Source of the DNA: Methylocystaceae bacterium UBA5192
GTDB lineage: Bacteria; Pseudomonadota; Alphaproteobacteria; Rhizobiales; Beijerinckiaceae
Direction: 5' to 3'
Length of the DNA: 46,652 bases
Assembly: GCA_002412985.1 (NCBI GenBank)
Contig: DHWC01000071.1
Location: 1-46,652, forward strand
Position 1 is the stretch's first letter; each line of letters starts with the position of its first letter. The position numbers were made by a program, and so were the translations under genes. Below are positions 17,118 through 25,958 of this stretch, one piece after another. Under the pieces are notes generated by a model. That model made no database searches, had not been told where the DNA came from, and worked only from the letters and a program-made list of their open reading frames with translations.

Positions 17118-18131
17118 ATGGTTACGCCTAGCGCAAGCGCACGGCTCGAGCCAGCGATTGCCGCCTTGAATGCGGCTGGCGAAGAAACGCGTCTCCGGCT
17201 CCTCGTCCTACTCGCTCAATGCGAACTAACAGTGAGCGAAGTGGTGACCATTTTAGGCCAATCACAGCCGCGCGTGTCTCGACATTTGAAACTCCTCGTC
17301 GACGCGGGTCTTGTCGAACGCCGCCGTGAAGGCGCTTGGGCGTTCTTTCGTCTTGCGCAAACTGCTGGGATCGGCTCCCTCGCGCGCGATATTGTCGCCT
17401 GGCTAGATCCAGCCGATCGGATTTTAGCAGAAGATAACGCTCGATTAATGCAGGTGCGCCATACGCGAGCAGAAAACGCTGCGCGATACTTCGCGGCGCA
17501 TGCAGAAGAATGGGACGACATTCGATCGCTTCACGCGCCTGAAACGCTAGTCGAAGCCGCGATGCGCGATGCGATAGGTCAAAAAAGAATCGGCTGTTTT
17601 GTCGATCTTGGCGCTGGCGCGGGTCGAATGTTAGAAATTTTTGCTCCTTTGGCGGAGCGCGCGATCGGCGTTGATTTATCCTCCGCCATGCTGGCTGTGG
17701 CGCGCGGGCGGTTGGAGGAGACAGGTTTAGATAATGTTCAGTTGCGACAAGGCGATTTATACGCCTTGCCGATACAACGTAACTGCGTTGATCTCGCTAT
17801 CATGCATCAAGTCCTCCATTATCTTGATGATCCTGCACGTGCATTAAAAGAGGCGGCGCGGATATTAGCCCCGGGCGGCAGATTGCTTGTCGTTGATTTC
17901 GCGCCTCATCAAGAAGAAGCCTTACGTGACAAACACGCGCATCGACGCTTGGGGTTTTCAGAAAATGAAATCACGCGCGCATTAACTCAGGCGGGGTTAG
18001 AAGCTCTGCTGCATCGCGAGCTTTCCCCTGATGGACGCGAAGGCGCTAAATTGACAGTTTCTCTTTGGCTTGCGCGCGATCCCAGAATAATCAGCGATGC
18101 AGCGCCAATTAACGCCTATGAGTCTGTTTAA
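17118..18131 (+). CDS. ArsR-family regulator fused to a SAM-dependent methyltransferase domain (SahR-like)
   Basis: Residues about 10-100 form a winged helix with the recognition region QSQPRVSRHLKLLVDAGLVERRREG. Residues about 140-310 form a class I methyltransferase-like domain with motif I VDLGAGAGRM, the acidic strand end GVDLS and DLAIMHQVLHYL. From the family, such proteins next to metF/metH are candidates for SahR-type control, sensing S-adenosylhomocysteine; the methyltransferase domain could be the sensor and not an enzyme. There are no ArsR metal-binding cysteine motifs in the DNA-binding domain. Its TAA overlaps the metF ATG by one base, so regulator and target are co-transcribed. 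The CAGGGGAC site supports the ATG at 17118. Confidence 0.88.
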   Translation: MVTPSASARLEPAIAALNAAGEETRLRLLVLLAQCELTVSEVVTILGQSQPRVSRHLKLLVDAGLVERRREGAWAFFRLAQTAGIGSLARDIVAWLDPADRILAEDNARLMQVRHTRAENAARYFAAHAEEWDDIRSLHAPETLVEAAMRDAIGQKRIGCFVDLGAGAGRMLEIFAPLAERAIGVDLSSAMLAVARGRLEETGLDNVQLRQGDLYALPIQRNCVDLAIMHQVLHYLDDPARALKEAARILAPGGRLLVVDFAPHQEEALRDKHAHRRLGFSENEITRALTQAGLEALLHRELSPDGREGAKLTVSLWLARDPRIISDAAPINAYESV

Positions 18132-19030
18132 TGTTTAATGTTTTAAATCCAACGGCCTCACAAGGACGTTTCAATATCTCTTATGAGTTTTTTCCGCCGA
18201 AAACGCCGGAGATGGAAACGCAGCTTTGGGAAACAGTGAACAGGCTTGCGGCGCTATCGCCCCATTTTGTCTCGGTAACATATGGCGCAGGCGGGTCAAC
18301 CCGCGAAAGAACGCATCATCTCGTGGCGCGTATTGCGCGCGAAACAATGATGAAGCCCGCAGCGCATTTAACCTGCGTTAGCGCTACCCAAGACGAAATT
18401 CGTGAGATCCTGACAGCCTATTGGGATGTTGGCGTAAGACATATTGTTGCGTTGCGCGGCGATCCACCAACGGGCGTCGGCGATAAATTCAGACCAGCGC
18501 AAAATGGTTATGCAACTTCAACGGAGCTAGTCCGGGGCATACGAAAAATACACGATTTTGAAGTTTCTGTATCAACCTATCCTGAAGGTCACCCAGAGAG
18601 TAGGTCAATTGAGCAAGATTTGGATGCGCTAGAGGCGAAAATTGACGCGGGGGCGACACGCGCCATTACACAATTTTTCTTTGATAATGATGTGTATTTT
18701 CGATTCTTAGATCGCGCGCGCGCGCGGGGCGTTAAAATTCCAATTGTGCCAGGAATCATGCCGATCCGGAATTTCAAACAAGTCGCTGGATTTGCGCAAA
18801 AAGCAGGAGCCAGCGTACCTCGTTGGGTGGCGGAAAGATTTGACGGCCTAGACGACGATCCGCAAACACGCGCGCTAGTCGCGGCTGCGACCGCTGTAGA
18901 ACAAGTGATGGGGTTAGCGCGCGCTGGCGTTGAGGAATTCCATTTCTATACCAATAATCGCGCAGATATGGTTTTTGCTATTTGCCATTTACTTGGCGTG
19001 AGGCCCGTTCGAGAGAAAGTAGACGCATGA
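18131..19030 (+). CDS. metF: 5,10-methylenetetrahydrofolate reductase
   Basis: MetF reduces methylene-THF to 5-methyl-THF, the methyl donor for MetH, using FAD. The N-terminal strand ISYEFFPPKT contains the conserved Glu (about residue 19). VSVTYGAGGSTR, HLTCV, ALRGDPP and TQFFFD follow in family order, and the C-terminal segment contains GVEEFHFYTNNR. The 299-residue length is normal. The start overlaps the regulator stop (TAATG) and the stop overlaps the metH start (ATGA), showing tight translational coupling in a methionine-cycle operon. Confidence 0.95.
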   Translation: MFNVLNPTASQGRFNISYEFFPPKTPEMETQLWETVNRLAALSPHFVSVTYGAGGSTRERTHHLVARIARETMMKPAAHLTCVSATQDEIREILTAYWDVGVRHIVALRGDPPTGVGDKFRPAQNGYATSTELVRGIRKIHDFEVSVSTYPEGHPESRSIEQDLDALEAKIDAGATRAITQFFFDNDVYFRFLDRARARGVKIPIVPGIMPIRNFKQVAGFAQKAGASVPRWVAERFDGLDDDPQTRALVAAATAVEQVMGLARAGVEEFHFYTNNRADMVFAICHLLGVRPVREKVDA

Positions 19031-22000
19031 AATTCGATAAGGCATATGGGCCCAATATTACAGCAGCTTTAGAACAAGCGGCGCAGAGCCGCATTCTGAT
19101 CTTAGACGGCGCAATGGGCACAATGATCCAGCGGCGCGAATTTCAAGAAGCGGACTTCAGAGGCGCGCGGTTTAAAGATCATAACAGAGATCTGCGTGGC
19201 AATAATGATCTTTTAATCCTGACTCAGCCCGACGCCATAAAAGCCATTCACCTTGCCTATCTAGAAGCAGGCGCGGATATTATCGAGACAAATACTTTCT
19301 CATCAACCACAATCGCTCAAGCAGATTATGGCCTGGAAGCGATTGCGTATGAACTTAATCTTGAGGGCGCAAAAATTGCACGCGCGGCCGCGGATGAGCT
19401 AACCAAAAAAACAGGCGTGCGGCGCTTTGTTGCCGGCTCTATTGGCCCAACAAATCGCACAGCCTCAATTTCTCCTGATGTGTCAAATCCAGGTTTCCGC
19501 GCAGTCACTTTTGATATATTGCGCTTGGCTTATAAAGAAGCTGCGCTAGGGCTGATTGCTGGCGGCGCAGATATTATGCTGGTTGAAACGGTTTTCGACA
19601 CGCTCAACGCCAAAGCGGCCGTTTGCGCCTTGGAAGAAGCCTTTGATGAAGTCGGAACGCGTTTTCCGATTATGATTTCAGGAACCATTACAGATCTTTC
19701 CGGGCGCACGCTATCAGGCCAAACAGCAATCGCTTTTTGGAATTCGCTGGCGCATGCAAAGCCGTTTTCAATAGGCTTTAACTGCGCGCTTGGCGCGCGT
19801 GAGATGCGCCAACATATCGCAGAGATCGGTCGCGTCGCCGATACGCGGATCTGCGCCTTTCCAAACGCTGGGCTGCCCAATGAATTTGGTCTTTATGACG
19901 AAAGCCCTGAGTATATGGCGGAGCTCGTTGGAGAATTCGCCGCTGCGGGATTGGTCAACATTTTAGGCGGTTGTTGCGGCACGACACCCGATCATATTCA
20001 GGCTATTGCTGAGAAAACAAAAAACACCTCGCCCCGCGAAGTACCTAAAATTGAGCCGCTATTGCGCTTGTCCGGCCTTGAGCCATTTGTTTTGACGAAG
20101 GATATTCCCTTCGTAAATGTTGGCGAGAGAACAAACGTAACTGGATCGGCTAAATTTAGAAAATTAATTACCAATAATGATTATGCCGCTGCGTTAGATG
20201 TGGCGCGCGATCAGGTGGCGAATGGCGCGCAAATCATCGATGTGAACATGGATGAAGGCTTGCTCGACTCCAAGCAAGCCATGGTGGATTTTCTAAATCT
20301 TCTGGCTGCAGAACCAGATATTGCTCGGGTTCCCGTAATGGTGGACTCGTCAAAATTTGATGTAATCGAGGCAGGCTTAAAATGCCTTCAAGGAAAGGGA
20401 ATTGTTAATTCCATTTCTTTGAAAGAAGGCGAAGAAAAATTTATTGAAGAAGCCAATAAAGTGCGGCGCTATGGCGCTGCAGTAGTTGTCATGGCTTTTG
20501 ATGAGAAGGGTCAGGCGGATACGTTAGCGCGAAAAATTGAGATTTCTAAACGCGCCTATAAGATCCTCACCCAAACTGTCGGCTTTCCGCCGCAAGATAT
20601 TATTTTCGATCCAAATATTTTTGCTGTCGCGACCGGAATCGAAGAGCATGAAAATTATGGCGTGGATTTTATCGAAGCCGCGCGCGCTATTAAAACCGAT
20701 CTTCCTCACGCCCATGTATCTGGTGGCGTCTCTAATCTCTCTTTCTCCTTCCGCGGAAATGAACGTGTGCGCGAGGCGATGCATTCCGTTTTTCTCTATC
20801 ACGCGATTGCCGCTGGCATGGATATGGGGATCGTTAATGCAGGGCAGTTGGCTGTTTATGCTGAGATAGAGGACGACCTCAAAGAGGCCTGCGAAGACGT
20901 TGTGCTCAATCGGCGCAAGGGCGCTACAGAGCGCCTTGTTGACCTTGCTGATAAATATAAAGGCGCAGGGGCGAAAACACAGGAAAAGGATGCAGCTTGG
21001 CGAGAAGCAAGCGTCGATAAACGACTTGAATATGCGCTGGTTAATGGCGTAACGGATTACATCGAAATTGACGTAGAAGAAGCGCGCGCGCGATCAACAA
21101 GGCCGCTGGATGTCATCGAAGGTCCCTTGATGCAAGGGATGAATGTTGTCGGCGATCTTTTTGGCGCAGGTAAAATGTTTTTACCGCAAGTCGTTAAGTC
21201 GGCCCGGGTAATGAAACAGGCCGTCGCCTATCTGATGCCCTTCATGGAGAAAGAAAAAGACGCTCGATCATCGGCAGGTAAAATATTGCTCGCAACAGTA
21301 AAGGGCGATGTACATGATATTGGAAAAAATATCGTTGGCGTTGTTTTGAGCTGTAATAATTTCGAGGTTATTGATCTGGGCGTAATGACGCCAGCGGCAA
21401 AAATTCTAGATACGGCAAAAAAAGAAAATGTCGATATTATCGGCTTGTCAGGCTTAATTACCCCCTCACTTGATGAGATGTGTTTCGTCGCTGCAGAATT
21501 AGAACGTGAAGGTCTAGAGATTCCTTTACTGATTGGCGGCGCTACGACAAGTCGGGTGCATACGGCAGTAAAAATTAATCCAAATTATAGCCGTGGCCAA
21601 ACAGTATATGTTACTGACGCAAGTCGCGCCGTTGGCGTCGCGCAAGCTTTGGTTTCTGAAAAAACACGGGCGAATTATATTGCTGAAACCCGCGCAGATT
21701 ATGAGAAAGTTGCGGAAGCGCATGCAAAAGCGCAAGCGGATAAGCTACGAATTCCTCTAGCCAAGGCGCGCGCTAACGCCTTTAAAATTGACTGGACGCA
21801 CTATACGCCGATAAAGCCTTCTTTCTTGGGTGCGCGTACTTTTGCTACCTATGATGTTGCAGAATTGGTTCCCTATATCGATTGGACGCCCTTTTTTCAG
21901 ACTTGGGAATTCAAGGGGCGCTTCCCAGCGTTGCTAGATGATAGCGACAGAGGCGAAGCGGCGCGTCGACTATATGATGACGCTCAGGCGATGCTCAACC

Positions 22001-22746
22001 GCATCGTTGAAGAGAGATGGTTTACGCCTAAAGCTGTAATTGGCTTTTGGCCTGCGAACGCGATCGGCGATGATATCGCTCTCTACAGCGGCGTCTCGCG
22101 AGCAGATACGCTGGCGCATTTTTATACTTTACGCCAGCAGCTTGCTAAACGAGACGGTAAAGCAAATACCGCCTTGGCGGACTTTGTTGCGCCACGAGAG
22201 AGCGACAAGATTGATTATATCGGCGCCTTTGTTGTCAGCGCGGGAGCGGAGGAAGAGAAAATATCCGCTCGATATGCGCGCGCGAATGACGATTACGGAT
22301 CAATTATGGTCAAGGCGCTTGCTGATCGACTTGCGGAAGCCTTTGCAGAACGCATGCATGAACGCGTCCGTCGTGAATTTTGGGGCTATGCAGCACAAGA
22401 AAATTATACGCCGCAAGAACTTCTTTTTGAAAATTATGCAGGCATTCGACCGGCGCCCGGTTATCCCGCTCAACCAGATCATACAGAGAAAGCGACGCTT
22501 TTCGACTTGCTTGAAGCAACTAAACGCATCGGCGTTAAACTTACAGAAAGCTTTGCTATGACGCCTGCGGCCTCTGTTAATGGCCTCTATCTCGCCCATC
22601 CAGAGGCGCATTACTTTGGCGTGGCTAAGATTGAGCGCGATCAAGTCGAGGATTATGCTCGACGAAAAGGAATGAGTATTGCGGAAGTCGAGCGTTGGTT
22701 GGCGCCAATCCTCAATTATGAACCACAATCCACGGCTGCCGCTTAG
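19027..22746 (+). CDS. metH: Cobalamin-dependent methionine synthase
   Basis: MetH transfers the methyl group of 5-methyl-THF to homocysteine through cobalamin. All four modules are present in 1239 residues. The homocysteine domain has zinc ligands in GFNCALGA and GGCCGTTP, and the pterin domain has NVGERTNVTGS. The cobalamin domain has the axial H763 in KGDVHDIGKNIV. The C-terminal AdoMet reactivation domain carries ERMHERVRREFWGYA. The ATG at 19027 overlaps the metF stop, which decides the start; a frame from 18982 lies within metF. It needs B12, so the host must make or import it. cstA follows after 55 bases. Confidence 0.96.
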   Translation: MKFDKAYGPNITAALEQAAQSRILILDGAMGTMIQRREFQEADFRGARFKDHNRDLRGNNDLLILTQPDAIKAIHLAYLEAGADIIETNTFSSTTIAQADYGLEAIAYELNLEGAKIARAAADELTKKTGVRRFVAGSIGPTNRTASISPDVSNPGFRAVTFDILRLAYKEAALGLIAGGADIMLVETVFDTLNAKAAVCALEEAFDEVGTRFPIMISGTITDLSGRTLSGQTAIAFWNSLAHAKPFSIGFNCALGAREMRQHIAEIGRVADTRICAFPNAGLPNEFGLYDESPEYMAELVGEFAAAGLVNILGGCCGTTPDHIQAIAEKTKNTSPREVPKIEPLLRLSGLEPFVLTKDIPFVNVGERTNVTGSAKFRKLITNNDYAAALDVARDQVANGAQIIDVNMDEGLLDSKQAMVDFLNLLAAEPDIARVPVMVDSSKFDVIEAGLKCLQGKGIVNSISLKEGEEKFIEEANKVRRYGAAVVVMAFDEKGQADTLARKIEISKRAYKILTQTVGFPPQDIIFDPNIFAVATGIEEHENYGVDFIEAARAIKTDLPHAHVSGGVSNLSFSFRGNERVREAMHSVFLYHAIAAGMDMGIVNAGQLAVYAEIEDDLKEACEDVVLNRRKGATERLVDLADKYKGAGAKTQEKDAAWREASVDKRLEYALVNGVTDYIEIDVEEARARSTRPLDVIEGPLMQGMNVVGDLFGAGKMFLPQVVKSARVMKQAVAYLMPFMEKEKDARSSAGKILLATVKGDVHDIGKNIVGVVLSCNNFEVIDLGVMTPAAKILDTAKKENVDIIGLSGLITPSLDEMCFVAAELEREGLEIPLLIGGATTSRVHTAVKINPNYSRGQTVYVTDASRAVGVAQALVSEKTRANYIAETRADYEKVAEAHAKAQADKLRIPLAKARANAFKIDWTHYTPIKPSFLGARTFATYDVAELVPYIDWTPFFQTWEFKGRFPALLDDSDRGEAARRLYDDAQAMLNRIVEERWFTPKAVIGFWPANAIGDDIALYSGVSRADTLAHFYTLRQQLAKRDGKANTALADFVAPRESDKIDYIGAFVVSAGAEEEKISARYARANDDYGSIMVKALADRLAEAFAERMHERVRREFWGYAAQENYTPQELLFENYAGIRPAPGYPAQPDHTEKATLFDLLEATKRIGVKLTESFAMTPAASVNGLYLAHPEAHYFGVAKIERDQVEDYARRKGMSIAEVERWLAPILNYEPQSTAAA

Positions 22747-22801
22747 TCAAATATTCCTTAAAAACACTCTATTTAAGCCACTCGTCCTTGGGAATAATTT
22801 G

Positions 22802-24880
22802 ATGAACGCTCGGTTCTCCACGCCCCTCTTCACCCTGATGGCCTGGAGCGCCGTTGGTTTGCTGGCTCTTGGCGCGCTTTATACTTTAGCAACAGCGCGC
22901 GGCGAGCCTGTGAATGCAATGTGGCTGGTCGCCGCGGCTGTAAGTATTTATGCAATCGGCTATCGCTTTTATGCGCGCTTTATCGCCGAGAGAGTTCTGC
23001 AACTTGACGCAACGCGCGTAACGCCCGCCCATCGTCATAATGACGGCCTCGATTATGTGCCGACTGACAAATGGGTTTTGTTTGGTCACCATTTTGCCGC
23101 CATAGCTGGGGCTGGGCCGCTTGTTGGGCCGGTATTAGCGGCGCAAATGGGCTATTTGCCAGGCGTGCTCTGGTTGTTGACTGGCGTGATTTTTGCCGGC
23201 GCCGTTCAGGATTTTATTATTCTTTTTATCTCCACCCGACGCGACGGACGCTCCCTAGGCGATCTAATTAAAACGGAGATGGGCCAGACAGCAGGCGTTA
23301 TCGCCATGGTTGGCATTCTATCAATTATGATCATCTTGCTCGCTGTATTAGCGCTCGTTGTTGTGAAAGCTTTAGCCGATAGCCCTTGGGGATGTTTCAC
23401 AGTTTTCGCTACCCTGCCTATTGCTATCTTTATGGGACTTTACGGGCGGTACTTCCGACCAGGAAAAATCGGCGAAATGTCGGTAATCGGCTTTGCGTTA
23501 CTGCTAGCGAGCATTGCTTTCGGCCGCACTGTCGCCGACAGCGCCGTCTTAGCGCCGCTCTTCACCTATAAGGGGGAGAGCCTTGCCTTCATGTTGATCG
23601 CCTATGGGTTCGTCGCATCTGTTTTACCGGTTTGGTTCCTTCTTGCGCCAAGAGATTATCTGTCGACTTTTTTGAAAATCGGCACGATCTTATCGTTAGC
23701 CATCGGAATTTGTATTGTTTGGCCTATGTTGCAGATGCCCGCAATCAGTCGTTTTATCGATGGAACAGGTCCAGTTTTCGCCGGCGGCGTATTTCCCTTT
23801 CTCTTCATCACAATTGCCTGCGGCGCTGTCTCAGGATTTCACGCCTTAGTATCATCGGGCACAACGCCGAAAATGATCGCCGATGAAACGCAAGCGCGCT
23901 TTATTGGTTATGGCGCCATGCTGATGGAATCTTTTGTGGCGGTAATGGCCTTAATTGCAGCCTGTGTTTTGGAGCCTGGCGTTTATTTTGCGATGAACAG
24001 CGCCCCAGCAATTATCGGTGCAACGCCTGAGGCGGCTGCACAGGTTATTTCTAATTGGGGTTTTGTCGTCTCGCCAGAAACCCTGATTCATGTCGCAAGT
24101 GACGTGGGAGAAAAAACAATTCTTTCGCGCACAGGCGGCGCGCCAACGCTAGCTGTAGGTATGGCGAAGATTCTCTCTTCCGTTATGGGAGGATCTATCA
24201 TGATGTCTTTTTGGTATCATTTTGCAATATTATTTGAAGCACTGTTCATTTTGACGACGATTGACGCAGGAACGCGCGTTGCGCGCTTTATGATTCAGGA
24301 TTTACTGGGCACATTCATTCCAGCATTCAAAAATACTCAGGCCTGGGGGCCTAATTTAATTGCAACCGGCGTTGCTGTTTTGGGTTGGGGATATTTTCTC
24401 TATCAAGGCGTCATAGATCCTTTGGGCGGCATCAACACGCTATGGCCTTTATTTGGAATTGCTAATCAGATGCTAGCGGCGATTGCATTGACCTTATGTG
24501 TCGTCGTGCTTTATCGCATGAAGCGCGATCATTTTGCTTTTATCGTTATTATTCCAACAAGCTGGCTTTATATTTGTACGCTGACAGCAGGTTTAGAAAA
24601 GATTTTTCATTCTGATCCGCGAATAGGTTTTTTAGCCCATGCGCAAAAATTTTCTACAGCGTTAGAAACAGAGCAAATCCTAGCGCCAGCTAAATCGCTG
24701 ACCGAGATGCATCGGGTCATTTTTAATGATTTTATCGATGTAGGTCTCTGCGGTATCTATATAGCCTTAATTCTAGCTATGCTCAGTTTTGCCTGCATCG
24801 CCATACGAGAGGCGCGTGCGAGCGAGATAGCAACGGTGCGAGAGACAAAAGATGATTTGTTGCGACCAATTGGGGCTTAA
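22802..24880 (+). CDS. cstA: CstA family carbon starvation protein / pyruvate transporter
   Basis: CstA-family proteins are multi-spanning inner-membrane transporters, shown in enterobacteria to take up pyruvate and also implicated in peptide use. The protein is hydrophobic throughout. It carries the family segments YRFYARFIAERVL, GHHFAAIAGAGPLVGPVLA, SGTTPKMI and GGINTLWPLFGIANQMLAAIA-like stretches. About 692 residues is typical. I chose the ATG at 22802 (MNARFS), with GGGAA upstream, over a frame from 22679 that begins inside metH. A small ybdD gene overlaps its end, a known pairing. Its position 55 bases after metH could bring it under the same promoter. Confidence 0.92.
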   Translation: MNARFSTPLFTLMAWSAVGLLALGALYTLATARGEPVNAMWLVAAAVSIYAIGYRFYARFIAERVLQLDATRVTPAHRHNDGLDYVPTDKWVLFGHHFAAIAGAGPLVGPVLAAQMGYLPGVLWLLTGVIFAGAVQDFIILFISTRRDGRSLGDLIKTEMGQTAGVIAMVGILSIMIILLAVLALVVVKALADSPWGCFTVFATLPIAIFMGLYGRYFRPGKIGEMSVIGFALLLASIAFGRTVADSAVLAPLFTYKGESLAFMLIAYGFVASVLPVWFLLAPRDYLSTFLKIGTILSLAIGICIVWPMLQMPAISRFIDGTGPVFAGGVFPFLFITIACGAVSGFHALVSSGTTPKMIADETQARFIGYGAMLMESFVAVMALIAACVLEPGVYFAMNSAPAIIGATPEAAAQVISNWGFVVSPETLIHVASDVGEKTILSRTGGAPTLAVGMAKILSSVMGGSIMMSFWYHFAILFEALFILTTIDAGTRVARFMIQDLLGTFIPAFKNTQAWGPNLIATGVAVLGWGYFLYQGVIDPLGGINTLWPLFGIANQMLAAIALTLCVVVLYRMKRDHFAFIVIIPTSWLYICTLTAGLEKIFHSDPRIGFLAHAQKFSTALETEQILAPAKSLTEMHRVIFNDFIDVGLCGIYIALILAMLSFACIAIREARASEIATVRETKDDLLRPIGA

Positions 24881-25073
24881 ACTCAGCAAGAGTTTAAAAA
24901 AGCTCAGTAACAGCGCGCGCTTAATGGTTGGTCAGGGTGATTATGAGGCTTATGCTGAGCATATGCGTCGCAACCATGAAAATTTGGCGATCCTGACGCC
25001 CGCTGAATTTTTTCGCGATCGGGAAGAAGCGCGATTTGGCGTCGGCGGACGACGAGCTTTTCGATGCTGCTAA
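24852..25073 (+). CDS. ybdD: YbdD/YjiX family small protein (CstA partner)
   Basis: This 73-residue protein matches the YbdD/YjiX (DUF466) family, encoded next to cstA-type transporters and needed for their function in enterobacteria. Recognisable parts are LMVGQGDYEAYAEHMRRNH, then AEFFRDREEARFG and the C-terminal RCC. It begins inside the 3' end of cstA and overlaps it by 29 bases. The ATG at 24852 has only a GAGAG stretch before it, and the TTG at 24870 is another possible start. It is presumably cytoplasmic and bound to the transporter. Confidence 0.88.
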   Translation: MICCDQLGLKLSKSLKKLSNSARLMVGQGDYEAYAEHMRRNHENLAILTPAEFFRDREEARFGVGGRRAFRCC

Positions 25074-25107
25074 CGCCACATGAGGTTAATTTTACTAGCC
25101 GGGATTA

Positions 25108-25941
25108 ATGAGACGCATGCCGATTGAAACAAATCCACATCAACGGATCGCCTTAGCGGCGCTTCTTGAATGGTATGTTGAAAACGGCGTTGACTTGGCG
25201 CTCGATGAGACGCCGCATAACCGTTATGCAGAGTGTCAGGAAGTTGTAAGTGACGCAATGCGCGCGCCGCCGATTGTTGCAACGGCACTGGCGTCATCAG
25301 GGGGCGCGCCGCGGAGCGTCCCAGCGATTGCAATGCCGGATGACGCAATCAAATTAGCGAGAGATGTTGCAAATTCAGCAAATGACTTGCGCGAACTTGC
25401 TGAAAATTTTGCTCATTTCGCCCAAGCTCCCTTTTTTGGCATGGCTGAGCATTTTCTTTTTTATGCAGGCGCAGAGCGCGCAAAACTAATGATCTTAGAC
25501 GCTGCGCCAGGCGTGCAGGAAGAGACAACGGGTGCGCCATTTAGCGGTCAACAAGCTCAATTACTAAGAAATATGTTGAAGGCGATCGGTCGAAATTTTG
25601 ACTCTGTGCGCTTGAGTTATGTTTCGCCTTGGCGTCCGCCAGGCAATCGGCCAATGACGCCAATTGAAATAGCGATTTTTGCTCCTTTTGTTCGGCGCCA
25701 AGTCGAACTCGCTCAGCCAGAAATTATCCTATTGTTTGGCGAAGCCCCTGTGCGCGCAGTATTAGATGTCAATGAGTCCTTATCAAAATTGCGCGGAAAA
25801 TGGCAGACAGTCGCTTGCGGCGCGCATCAAGGACGCGCGCTGGTCTTTTCGAGTTTAGAGGCCATGTTGAAGAGCCCGGCATTAAAACCAGCAGCGTGGC
25901 GGGATCTTCGCAGCGTCGCAGAGGCGCTGCTAAACCAGTAA
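25108..25941 (+). CDS. Degenerate family-4 uracil-DNA glycosylase homologue
   Basis: The C-terminal two-thirds align by eye with type-4 uracil-DNA glycosylases: GAPFSGQQAQLLRNML, SPWRPPGNRPMTP at about 173-185, and the late SPALKPAAWRDL. The chemistry is lost, however. The only cysteines, C43 and C237, are not at the four [4Fe-4S] ligand positions. The GEAPG motif reads DAAPG (131-135), and the HPA/HPS motif is replaced by FSSLEAM at about 247-253. The N-terminal 100 residues are poorly conserved. It is intact, so probably expressed, but glycosylase activity is doubtful. The start at 25108 has another in-frame ATG at 25117. It converges on ispG with 17 bases between stops. Confidence 0.8.
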   Translation: MRRMPIETNPHQRIALAALLEWYVENGVDLALDETPHNRYAECQEVVSDAMRAPPIVATALASSGGAPRSVPAIAMPDDAIKLARDVANSANDLRELAENFAHFAQAPFFGMAEHFLFYAGAERAKLMILDAAPGVQEETTGAPFSGQQAQLLRNMLKAIGRNFDSVRLSYVSPWRPPGNRPMTPIEIAIFAPFVRRQVELAQPEIILLFGEAPVRAVLDVNESLSKLRGKWQTVACGAHQGRALVFSSLEAMLKSPALKPAAWRDLRSVAEALLNQ

Positions 25942-25958
25942 AGAAATCTCAACTTATT

